DNA of 64,000 bases, from the NCBI GenBank assembly GCA_963780895.1, contig CAWAEG010000002.1:310001-374000 (forward strand), in the 5' to 3' direction. Source of the DNA: DASQFI01 sp963780895. GTDB taxonomy: Bacteria > Acidobacteriota > Vicinamibacteria > Vicinamibacterales > SCN-69-37. Made by a program: the position numbers and the translations under genes. The stretch's first letter is position 1; each line of letters opens with the position of its first letter. This document shows positions 52,636 through 60,346 of the stretch, one piece after another. The notes below the pieces were generated by a model. It made no database searches and had not been told where the DNA came from. It was given only the letters and a program-made list of their open reading frames with translations.

Positions 52636-53739
52636 TGCAGACAACATGGGCTGACAATCTCCGGGTTCGAAGACATTGCCGCCCAGCGCGGGCAGAAAGA
52701 TTTTTTATACACGCTGGCGATCAACACGGATGGACGCGCCGCGGTTGAACGGTCAAGCGTGGCGGCGGCTGCGCGTGAGTTCGTCGAGGACAACGGCTCG
52801 GTTTATCTGCTTGGGTACTACCCTGATCCCCTCGCCCGCGACGGGCAGTTCCACAAGATCGACGTACGCGTAAAACGGCCCGGCCTGAAGGTCCGCGCCC
52901 GTCAGGGCTACGTCGCGCCAAAACCATCCGGCGAAGTCGTCGCCGAGAAACCGGCGCTCGATCTCGACCTGGAGCGGGGCCTGGCGGTGTTCGGCGTGCC
53001 GATGCCGGCATTTGCCTCGGCCGTCGCGCCGGGCCAGAAGGGCCGCGTGCGGACCGTCGTCACGACCGAGGTCGTGTATCCCACCGGCGCCGGCACGTCC
53101 GAGCGCGTGACCGACCAGGCGGCCTTCAAGTTGGTGGCCGTCGATCACGACGCGCGGATTCTGGCGACCGTGGCGCGCGATCTTCAAATCGACGGCGCTG
53201 ATGCCACGGAGCGTAGGTTCCTGGTGCACGAAGTCGTCGAGCTGCCGCCGGGGCCGGCAGTCATTCGCGTCGGGATTGCGAGCCGGGCGTTTGGGAAAAC
53301 CGGCACAGTGCACGTGCCGGTGACCATTCCGAACCTCGCCCGGGATCGGCTGGCCATGACCGGGCTCCTGGTCGCCCTGGATGGACGGAAGCCGTCGGTC
53401 GAAGCCTCGCGGATTGCCGACGTACTTCTCGTCGAGCCCACTGCGTCGCGAACATTCATAGCGAGCGACGTGTTGCAGCTGGCGTCGCGCTTTTTCTGGC
53501 GCGCGCGCGATGGCGACGCGCTGACGGTGACGGCGGCGATCAAGGCCGGCGAGCGGACCATTCGCCGAACCGAGAAAACGATCACGGGCGCGGCCGGTTC
53601 CACCCGCGAGCGCGAAGCCACCTGGCAGACCAACCTGGTGCTTCAGGACGTCGCACCGGGCGACTATCACGTGGAAGTCATTGCGCGCCTGCGCGGCGGC
53701 ACGATGGCGCGGCAGGCAGTACCGATTGTCATGCGGTAG
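52636..53739 (+). pseudogene. VWFA-related domain protein, N-terminus missing
   Basis: The frame reads SGFEDIAAQRGQKDFLYTLAINTDGRAAVERSSVAAAAREFVEDNGSVYLLGYYPDPLARDGQFHKIDVRVKR, the end of the von Willebrand A domain and the following beta domain of a VWFA-related protein of the type common in Acidobacteriota. The N-terminal VWA half and signal peptide are gone: a TAA at 52633-52635 precedes the homology, and the divergent GT39 gene starts at 52566. No ATG precedes the conserved start; GTG 52759 could yield a 326-aa shortened protein lacking the last VWA strands. A TATAAT lies at 52631. It is probably a decayed remnant left after a deletion. Confidence 0.65.
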
Positions 53740-53749
53740 CGGAGTGTCA

Positions 53750-53798
53750 GGCCGGCTGACCTGTCCGCCCTAGCGTCAGCGAAGGGCGGAAGCCGGCC
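53750..53798. terminator. Long hairpin between VWFA-related gene and selA
   Basis: GGCCGGCT (53750-53757) pairs with AGCCGGCC (53791-53798), and inside it TCCGCCCT (53764-53771) pairs with AGGGCGGA (53783-53790), giving a composite hairpin of at least 16 bp just after the stop at 53739 and next to the convergent selA 3' end. It lacks a T-tract. The ACCTGTCCGCC and GAAGGGCGG pieces resemble parts of the interior of the 57948-58142 element. Confidence 0.55.
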
Positions 53799-53799
53799 C

Positions 53800-55219
53800 C
53801 TACGCCTGCACGCCGCACGCTCGCCGGATGGCATCGACGAGATCCGGTTCATCGGTTTCAGCGACTGTCCGGAGGTCGATCACGGCCCGATCGTCTTGAA
53901 TCCGCGCGACGACCGGCGGATCGCCAGTGCGCAGGCCCGACTCGAGCGCGGCAGCCGACAGACCCGTCATCTCAATAGCCACCAGCTTCGTCGGCAGCGC
54001 CGATCCAGGGGCGCTGCCGCCGCCCGCCGTGGATACGCCGTCGACGATTGCCGCGCGCAATCCGGGAATGTCGCCGAGTCGGTCGACTAGCTGGCGGGCT
54101 CGCGTCTCAACCTCCGCCACGCTCATCGTCAGCATCCGAACGACAGGCACCCGGCGCCCGCGACGGCGTCTCCGCCCAAAGCGCGAGCGTCGCTTCGAGC
54201 GCGGCGTAGGTCAGCTTGTCCGCGCGAACGGCGCGCATCAGCGGATGCCGCCGGACGCGATCGATCAGCTCGCGCCGGCCGACGACGATGCCCGCTTGCG
54301 GACCTCCGAGGAGCTTGTCGCCGCTGAACGCCACGAGATCCGCGCCGGCGCGGAGGCTCGCGGCGACCGTCGGTTCGTCGCGCAGCGCGTCGATCGCCTC
54401 CGGACCCCCGAGCCAGCCGCTGCCGAGATCCTCGAACAACGGCAGGTTGAACCGATGGGCGAGATCGGCCAGCTCGTCGAGCGCCGGCCGCTCGGTGAAG
54501 CCCTCGATCCTGAAGTTCGACGGGTGCACGCGGAGCACGAGAGCGGTCCGCTCGCCGATCGCCGCGGCGTAATCGGCCACGCGCGTCCGGTTGGTCGTCC
54601 CGACTTCGCGCAGCATGGCGCCCGACTGCGCCAGGACGTCCGGCACGCGGAACCCGCCGCCGATCTCGACCAGCTCGCCCCGCGACACGATCACCTCTCG
54701 ACCGTTGGCCAGCGCCGCCAGCACGACCATCGTCGCGGCTGCGTTGTTGTTGGCGACCAGCGTCGATTCGGCGTCCGTCAGCTCGCGAAGCAACCGCTCG
54801 GCGTGCGCATGCCGGTGGCCCCGGTCGCCGGCCTCGAGGTCGTACTCGAGGTTCGAGTACCCGCCCGCGACGCGACTCGCGCGCTCGATGGCCTCGGCCG
54901 CGAGCGGCGCGCGGCCCAGATTCGTGTGAATGATGACGCCGGTCGCGTTGATGACCGGCCGCAGCGACGCCGTCAGCCGGGACTCGAGGATCTCGATCGC
55001 CCGTCGCTCGAGCCACGTGATGGCTTCGGCTTCGGACGAAACTTTGTGTGCCGACGCGTGCTTCAGGGACGCGCGGAGCTCGTCGGCGGCTTGTCGGGCC
55101 GCGCGCGTGACCGCGTCACGCCCATGGGCGGCAATCGCCGTCGTCAGCTCCGCTCGCGCGACGAGCACCTCGATCGATGGAATGAGACGGAAGGACGACC
55201 GTCGCGTCGGTTGCGGCAC
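53800..55219 (-). CDS. selA: L-seryl-tRNA(Sec) selenium transferase, frameshifted
   Basis: SelA converts Ser-tRNA(Sec) to Sec-tRNA(Sec) using selenophosphate and PLP. The first piece (GTG 55219 to about 54153) has RLIPSIEVLVARAEL, RPVINATGVIIHTNLGRAPL, YSNLEYDLEAGDRGHRHAHAERLL, GELVEIGGGFRVPDV, EVGTTNRTRVADYAAAI, FEDLGSGWL and DLVAFSGDKLLGGPQAG with the PLP lysine. The C-terminal domain (VPVVRMLTMSVAEVETRARQL) is in another frame. Dropping one base in CCC (54150-54152 on the plus strand) joins them into 472 aa, the normal length. The gap upstream (55220-55366) has GGCCCAA repeats. selB and tRNA-Sec are not seen. Confidence 0.88.
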
Positions 55220-55256
55220 CGGGGCCGTCAGGATACCATCGGCGGCTGACAAAGCA

Positions 55257-55314
55257 GGCCCAAGGCCCCAGTAGCCCGTGGTGAAAGCCATCGGACTGCT
55301 CGGCCCAAGGCCCA
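55257..55314. repeat. Two GGCCCAAGGCCC repeats between selA and the small unknown gene
   Basis: GGCCCAAGGCCCC at 55257-55269 and GGCCCAAGGCCCA at 55302-55314, in direct orientation. They are the same heptamer family as in the nuoC-nuoD and nuoD-nuoE gaps. Confidence 0.75.
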
Positions 55315-55366
55315 GACACGATCCAAACGATCAAGACACAACAACGGTGCCGGAGCGGCCCGACAG

Positions 55367-55801
55367 TTGACCAAGCCCCCTGATCGCGTGTTGCCCGACG
55401 AGCCGGCCCATCGGCCGCTCGAGCGCTTCTGGCCGTATGCCGAGCTGCCGGAGCAGCCGACGGACGAGGAGTTGGCGAAGCTGCATCCGGAGTTGCGCGC
55501 GGTGCTCTTCGACGCGCCAACGCTTCCGTTTTCGATCTCGGTCGTGTTTCCTGAGTTCGCGGGCGACACCTACGGCCGAGCCGTGGAGCTGGCGAAAGCG
55601 TCGGACGAATACGTGGAGACACGCGTCGGCGGATCGCTTCGTCACCGCGCCCGCTTCTTTCCAGGCGACCGTCCGATGCGGTTGCACGAGCTGTACGAGC
55701 TCGTCTCCGGCGTGCCGGAGTCGGACGTCCTCATCGACGATCGGCCGCTGCCGTACGCACGAGAGCTCTGGCTGCCTCTCGTCTGGTTCCTGCTTCGGTG
55801 A
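55367..55801 (+). CDS. Hypothetical protein
   Basis: A 144-aa protein of unknown function, TTG start at 55367. No signal peptide or membrane helix is evident. The sequence is acidic and proline-containing, with ERFWPYAELPEQPTDEELAKLHPELRAVLF in the first third and HELYELVSGVPESDVLIDDRPLPYARELWLPLVWFLLR at the end, giving the impression of a small compact cytosolic protein. It is divergent from selA and convergent with the cold-shock gene. Open frame and codon use suggest it is real, but I recognise no family. Confidence 0.55.
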   Translation: MTKPPDRVLPDEPAHRPLERFWPYAELPEQPTDEELAKLHPELRAVLFDAPTLPFSISVVFPEFAGDTYGRAVELAKASDEYVETRVGGSLRHRARFFPGDRPMRLHELYELVSGVPESDVLIDDRPLPYARELWLPLVWFLLR

Positions 55802-55843
55802 CGGTTGGGGTTTTTCGAAGCCAGCGCGGCCGCGCTTAGGGAA

Positions 55844-55868
55844 GGACCGGAACCGGGCGCCCCGGTCC
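55844..55868 (-). terminator. Terminator-like hairpin after the cold-shock gene
   Basis: On the minus strand GGACCGG and CCGGTCC (55844-55850 and 55862-55868 in plus coordinates) form a 7-bp stem 12 bp after the csp stop, followed by TTCCCT. The U-tract is poor. It also lies 43 bp after the plus-strand hypothetical gene. Confidence 0.5.
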
Positions 55869-55879
55869 CCCCAAGTGGT

Positions 55880-56086
55880 TTAGTTGGGCTTGGTGACGTT
55901 CCCCGCTTGCGGACCCTTGGGACCGTCGACGATTTCGAACTCGACTGCCTGTCCTTCCTCGAGCGTCCGGAAGCCGGACCCCTGAATCGCAGAGAAGTGC
56001 ACGAACACGTCGTTCCCGCCCTCTCGCTCGATGAAACCATAGCCCTTAGCGTTGTTAAACCACTTGACCTTGCCGGTGATGCGCAT
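55880..56086 (-). CDS. CspA-family cold-shock protein
   Basis: A 68-aa single OB-fold protein that binds single-stranded RNA/DNA and melts secondary structures. It has RNP1-type KGYGFIEREGG and RNP2-type DVFVHFSAI, with the lead MRITGKVKWFNNAKG and the hydrophobic GQAVEFEIVDGPKGPQAGNVTKPN end. ATG at 56086 with AAGGAA just upstream. Regulation looks unusual: a consensus promoter 140-170 bp upstream is followed by an intrinsic terminator before the gene, and then by another hairpin close to the ribosome-binding site. Confidence 0.95.
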   Translation of the reverse strand: MRITGKVKWFNNAKGYGFIEREGGNDVFVHFSAIQGSGFRTLEEGQAVEFEIVDGPKGPQAGNVTKPN

Positions 56087-56104
56087 ACTTACTTTCCTTA
56101 CGAA

Positions 56105-56127
56105 AACGCGGTGGGGACCACCGCGTT
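56105..56127 (-). promoter_or_regulatory. Hairpin in the cold-shock leader
   Basis: AACGCGGTGG (56105-56114) and CCACCGCGTT (56118-56127) pair perfectly across a GGA loop, within 20 bp of the csp start codon. In the RNA it would sit just upstream of the AAGGAA ribosome-binding site. Confidence 0.6.
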
Positions 56128-56164
56128 GCCCCCCAATCGACCAATTTTGCGAGCGTGATGGGGT

Positions 56165-56191
56165 AAAAAAAAGGACCGCAACGTGCGGTCC
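56165..56191 (-). terminator. Intrinsic terminator between the csp promoter and csp
   Basis: On the minus strand GGACCGCA-CGT-TGCGGTCC (arms 56184-56191 and 56173-56180) is followed by eight T (56165-56172 as A on the plus strand), a textbook rho-independent terminator. The only gene it can stop coming from the promoter at 56229-56257 is csp itself, 80 bp further on, or the transcript is a free-standing RNA of about 58 nt. Confidence 0.8.
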
Positions 56192-56228
56192 CCACTTTGG
56201 ACGCCGACCCGCTCAACGTCGGCCGGAG

Positions 56229-56257
56229 ATTCTACGGGTCAGTATAGACATTGTCAA
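56229..56257 (-). promoter_or_regulatory. Near-consensus sigma70 promoter facing csp
   Basis: On the minus strand TTGACA (56257-56252) and TAGAAT (56234-56229) are spaced 17 bp, a near-perfect sigma70 promoter. A start about 56222 would give a roughly 58-nt RNA to the terminator at 56165, or about 137 nt of leader to the csp ATG if read through. A 6-bp hairpin (GCCGAC...GTCGGC) begins soon after the start. Confidence 0.7.
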
Positions 56258-56332
56258 CAAAATGAGACTAGACGCAGTAAGGCGCTCTCGGCCCTCCCGG
56301 GCCTCGAGGAATCCCGAAAGGCTAGAAAAATC

Positions 56333-57947
56333 GTGCGTGCGCTGCTGAGTGTATCGGACAAAACCGGGCTGGTGCCGTTCGCAAAGGCCCTGGCGGACCG
56401 CGGCTGGGAGCTCGTTTCGACCGGAGGAACGGCAAAAACGCTGGCCTCGGCGGGTCTCAGCCGTCGTCGGCATCTCCGACGTGACCGGCTTCCCGGAGAT
56501 GATGGACGGCCGCGTCAAGACACTGCACCCGAATGTCCACGGCGGCATCCTCGCGCGTCGCGATCGTCCCGACGATCTCGCGGCGATCGGACGTCACGGC
56601 ATCGTGCCGATCGATCTCGTGGCCGTAAACCTGTATCCGTTCGCGAAGGCGGCGGCGCGCGCCGACCTGCCGTTCGACGATCTGATCGAGGAGATCGACA
56701 TCGGCGGCCCGAGCCTCGTGCGCGCCGCGGCCAAGAACTTCCGGGACGTGCTCGTGGTCGTCGATCCGGGCGATTACGATCGCACCATCGCCGCGCTCGC
56801 CGCGCCGGGCGGACCTGACCTGTCGTTCCGGTTCGACCTGGCCCGCCGCGCGTTCGCGCACACCGCGGCCTATGACGGCATGATCGCCGGCACGCTCGGC
56901 GGTGTTCGCGTGGATCCCGCGCGCGCGACATTTTCACGGGAAGCCGCCTCGGCCGGCTCGCTGCTTCCGCAGAACTGGCGGCCGGCGCTCGTGAAGATCC
57001 GCGATCTGCGGTACGGCGAGAATCCGCACCAGCCGGGCGCCTGGTACGCCGACGACACTGGGAATGGTCAGCGGGCCGGGTTTGGCGGGGCTACCGTTCA
57101 CCAGGGCAAGGAGCTGTCGTTCACGAATCTGCTCGATCTCGACGCCGCGGCGCGGCTGGCGCTGGAATTCGACGAGCCGGCCGCGGTCGTCATCAAACAC
57201 ACGAATCCTTGCGGCGTCGCAACCGGTCCCTCTCTGGCCGACGCATACGTTCGCGCCCGCGACGCCGACGCGCTCTCGGCCTTTGGCGGCATCGTCGGAC
57301 TCAACCGGCCACTCGACGTGGAGACCGCGCGCGCGCTCACGGCGACATTCATCGAAGCGGTCGTTGCGCCAGGGCTGGACGACGCGGACGCGGTCCTCGC
57401 CGTACTCGGGACCAAGGCGAACCTGCGCGTCGTGACTGCCGCGTTCGAGCACGCGGGCGATCGTGACGCGCGGTCGATTCTCGGCGCGTGGCTCGTTCAG
57501 GCGCGCGATCGGGTCACCGAGGCCGCCTCACCCTGGCCGTCATCCGGTGCCGAAGGTCCGTCAGGGCCGCGCGTCATGACCCGCCGCGCGCCAACCCCGG
57601 CGGAATGGGAAGCGCTTCGCTTCGCATGGCGCGTGTGTGCGCACGTGAAATCGAACACGGTCGTATTCACCGGCCGCGACGTCACGATCGCCGTTGGCGC
57701 CGGCCAGATGAGCCGCGTCGACGCCGTCAACGCCGCGGTGATGAAGGGCGGCGATCGTCTCCGTGGATCGGTCGCGGCGTCCGATGCGTTCTTCCCGTTC
57801 CGTGACGGGCTCGATGCGCTGGCAAAGGCGGGCGCCACCGCTGTCGTGCAGCCAGGCGGGTCAGTCCGGGATGCGGAGGTCATCGCCGCCGCCGACGAGA
57901 ACGGTCTGGCGATGGTGTTCACGGGACGAAGGCATTTCAGGCACTAG
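56333..57947 (+). CDS. purH: Bifunctional AICAR formyltransferase/IMP cyclohydrolase, frameshifted
   Basis: PurH does the last two steps of IMP synthesis. The N-terminal cyclohydrolase domain begins VRALLSVSDKTGLVPFAKALADRGWELVSTGGTAKTLASAGL and then shifts frame; GISDVTGFPEMMDGRVKTLHPNVHGGILARRD follows in the +1 frame. The formyltransferase domain has LRYGENPHQPGAWY, FTNLLDLDAAARLALEF, VIKHTNPCGVATG, SAFGGIVGLNRPLD and FPFRDGLDALAKAGATAVVQPGGSVRD. Dropping one base about 56459 restores 537 aa. GTG start at 56333. The gene is essential for purine prototrophy, so an assembly error is likelier than a real defect. A repeat element starts straight after the TAG stop. Confidence 0.9.
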
Positions 57948-58142
57948 GCGTTTTGCAGGTCGGCGTCGCATGTTCCTGCGCCCTCCCGCTCGCCGCTTGC
58001 CGCAAGGCAGCGTGATCGGCCGCCTCCGCTGAAGCTACGGCGGGCCAAGGGCCTGCCCTAGCGCCCTGCGGGCGCGTACACGAGAGAAGTAGCGCTCGCA
58101 AAGGTCGGGCGCAGGAACACGCGACGCCGACCTGCAAAACGC
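57948..58142. repeat. 195-bp element with 36-bp terminal inverted repeats (MITE-like)
   Basis: Left arm 57948-57983 and right arm 58107-58142 are reverse complements with one mismatch in 36, enclosing 123 bp with further small hairpins and no gene. It starts directly after the purH stop and ends 14 bp before the rfaE1 stop. No transposase is encoded. The ends match the solo hairpin at 926-970. It may be a non-autonomous mobile repeat or a conserved bidirectional terminator/REP-like structure. No clear target-site duplication is visible. Confidence 0.8.
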
Positions 58143-58156
58143 AGCACGGCCCGCCG

Positions 58157-59134
58157 CTACTTCTGTCTGCCTCTCAATAACTCTTCTGTCGTGACGGTCG
58201 CCGGCCCGAACCGTCCGACGACGAGGCCCGCCGCCTCGTTCGCAATCCGCGCGGCTTCGACGAGCGACGCGCCCGCCGCGAGGCCCATCGCCAACGTGGC
58301 GACGACGGTGTCACCGGCGCCGGTGACATCGGCGACCTCCCGCGTGACGGCGGGGAGATGCTCCTCGGCGGGGGCCGTAGCCGACCCGTCGAACACCCAC
58401 ATGCCGTGCTCGCCCCACGTGATGACCACGCCCGCGCCGGTGCGTTCGTGCAGCAACCGGGCCGCGCGCTGGACGTCCTCCGGGGAGCGGATGACGGTCT
58501 GCGTCATCAACTCGGCTTCGTGATGGTTGGGTGTGATGACCGACGCGCCCTGGTAGTGGTCCGGCTGCAGAAGTTTGGGATCGACCAGCAGCGGCGCGCC
58601 GCCGGCGCGCGAGACCTCGACCGCGGCCGCAATCACAGGCGGAGTGACCACGCCTTTCCGATAATCCGAAAGCACCACGGCGCGGGCGCCAAGCGCTGCC
58701 GTTCTCACCGCGGCTACCAGGTCGTCGGCGGCGCGTCCCACCACCTCAGTGTCGTGCTCATAGTCGATGCGCGCCACCTGCTGGTTCCTCGACGTCACGA
58801 CGCGCACTTTGCGCGTGGTCGCGCGCGAGGAGTCGGACACGAGTCCACGGTCGTCAACGCCCGCCGCGCGGAGGTATTCCTTCAACCGTTGCGCCGGATC
58901 GTCGGCGCCCACGAGCCCGACGAGCGTGGCCCGGCCGCCGAGCGCCGCGATGTTGTGCGCGACGTTGGCCGCGCCGCCGAGGCGGTATTCGTCCCGATCG
59001 AACCGCACGACCGGCACGGGCGCTTCCTGCGAGATGCGATCGACCCGTCCGACGACGAAGTGATCGAGCATGACGTCGCCGATCACGGTGATCGGCAGCC
59101 CGGGAAAGACGGACAGGAAATCGATGCCCGCCAC
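58157..59134 (-). CDS. rfaE1: D-glycero-beta-D-manno-heptose-7-phosphate kinase
   Basis: A PfkB/ribokinase-type kinase (325 aa), the kinase half of HldE as a separate gene (RfaE1/HldA), which makes heptose 1,7-bisphosphate for lipopolysaccharide inner-core heptose. Seen: VIGDVMLDHFVVGRVDRISQEAPVPVVRFDRDEYRLGGAANVAHNIAALGG, LVGLVGADDPAQRLKEYL, the RKVRVVTSRNQQVARIDYE region, VVLSDYRKGVVTPPVI, and the anion-hole AVTREVADVTGAGDTVVATLAMGLAAGAS. The RISQEAPVP motif is specific to RfaE. It is 3 bp from the ligase upstream. Confidence 0.94.
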   Translation of the reverse strand: MAGIDFLSVFPGLPITVIGDVMLDHFVVGRVDRISQEAPVPVVRFDRDEYRLGGAANVAHNIAALGGRATLVGLVGADDPAQRLKEYLRAAGVDDRGLVSDSSRATTRKVRVVTSRNQQVARIDYEHDTEVVGRAADDLVAAVRTAALGARAVVLSDYRKGVVTPPVIAAAVEVSRAGGAPLLVDPKLLQPDHYQGASVITPNHHEAELMTQTVIRSPEDVQRAARLLHERTGAGVVITWGEHGMWVFDGSATAPAEEHLPAVTREVADVTGAGDTVVATLAMGLAAGASLVEAARIANEAAGLVVGRFGPATVTTEELLRGRQK

Positions 59135-59137
59135 GCG

Positions 59138-60346
59138 CTAGCTCGCCGAGGCCCGCACGCCGGCGGGCGAGGCCGCGGTGACGTCGAAGCCGGCCGCGAC
59201 GGCGGGCGCCCTCGCGGCGGCGAACGGCAGGGTGATCAATCCGAGGAACAGCATCAGGAATTCAGAATCCCCGAAGTTGTACTCGAAGAGGCCCGCCGCG
59301 AGCATTCCGATCATCGCCGCGAGACCGGCGGCGGCAACCGACTTCGCCGGTCCGTGCTTCAGCTGCCTGATCAGATCGCGAAGCGCGACGACGACAAACC
59401 AGAGCCAGACGGCGAGCGCAGGCAGTCCGCGCTCGGCCGCGATCTGAACGGGCACGTTGTGCAGGTGCGGGTTCGTCGGGTTCACGGCATCTGGCGGCCG
59501 GTACCGGGTGTACTGACTTTCGATCATCTCCGGACCGACGCCAAACAGCGGGTGATCCTGAATCATGCCGGCGCCGACTTTCATCATGGCGCGCCTGTCG
59601 CGGTTGGTCGGATCGTTCAGGTCGAACATCGAGAACGCTCGGTGCCGAATGCTGGCAGGCGCCAGCGCGACCAACAGCACGGCGACCACCGGCGCGATGA
59701 TGACGAGCTTCCAGTTCCTCAGCGCCAGGAGACAGACAACCGCGATGAACACGCCGACCCAGGCGTTGCGCGCGTACGTGAAGGCAAGGGCGACGAGCAG
59801 CGCCGGGACGGCAATCGCCGGCCAGATCCATTCGCCACGATGGAACAGCAGCCGGGCCACGGCCGCCCCGGTCACCAGCATCAACACGCCCGAGTAGGTC
59901 ATGTAGTGGCTGAGGGCACCCGTCGGCCGCTTCTGCAGGTCGTCGAAGCCGAACATCGCGAACTGCACGACGCCGACGACCGCGCCAGCCGCGCCGAGCG
60001 CGATGATGACGTTGATCACCACTTCGGCGCGATGGCCGCGCGCGAACCGCGCGACCACCGGCACCATCAGCCAGAGCAGAAGCTGCCGGGAATCGATGAA
60101 ACTCTTCTGCGGATTGGGCGACATCGCCGCACTGACCAGCGTGAGGCCCGCATAAACGACCAGCGGCAGGAAAAACGCGGGCAGGTCCGGCCGTCTGCGC
60201 TCCTGAATCGTCACGATCAGCCAGAGAATAGCGGCGAGCGCGAAGGTCGTCTGCGCGAGAAAAATCGAAAATTGCACCACGCCGAGGCAGATCGCCACCA
60301 GCACGAAGCCAACCGTCGCGAGTCGCGATTCGGACTCAATGCGCAT
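59138..60346 (-). CDS. O-antigen ligase family membrane protein
   Basis: A polytopic protein (402 aa, 11-12 helices). MRIESESRLATVGFVLVAICLGVVQFSIFLAQ opens the sequence; DRRAMMKVGAGMIQDHPLFGVGPEMIESQYTRYRPPDAVNPTNPHLHNVPVQIAAERGLPALAVWLWFVVVALRDL is the large periplasmic loop and Wzy_C block with the His typical of WaaL-type enzymes. Its place between rfaE1 and a heptosyltransferase-like gene supports a role in joining glycan to a lipid core. It overlaps the GT9 by 11 bp. Confidence 0.85.
   Translation of the reverse strand: MRIESESRLATVGFVLVAICLGVVQFSIFLAQTTFALAAILWLIVTIQERRRPDLPAFFLPLVVYAGLTLVSAAMSPNPQKSFIDSRQLLLWLMVPVVARFARGHRAEVVINVIIALGAAGAVVGVVQFAMFGFDDLQKRPTGALSHYMTYSGVLMLVTGAAVARLLFHRGEWIWPAIAVPALLVALAFTYARNAWVGVFIAVVCLLALRNWKLVIIAPVVAVLLVALAPASIRHRAFSMFDLNDPTNRDRRAMMKVGAGMIQDHPLFGVGPEMIESQYTRYRPPDAVNPTNPHLHNVPVQIAAERGLPALAVWLWFVVVALRDLIRQLKHGPAKSVAAAGLAAMIGMLAAGLFEYNFGDSEFLMLFLGLITLPFAAARAPAVAAGFDVTAASPAGVRASAS

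Noticed and set aside
56258..56332. A purine riboswitch upstream of purH
   Set aside because: The gap is too short and lacks the conserved purine-aptamer loops; only small GGCCC stems are seen.
57948..58142. A small RNA gene between purH and rfaE1
   Set aside because: No promoter-like pair is seen and the near-perfect terminal inverted repeats fit a repeat element better.
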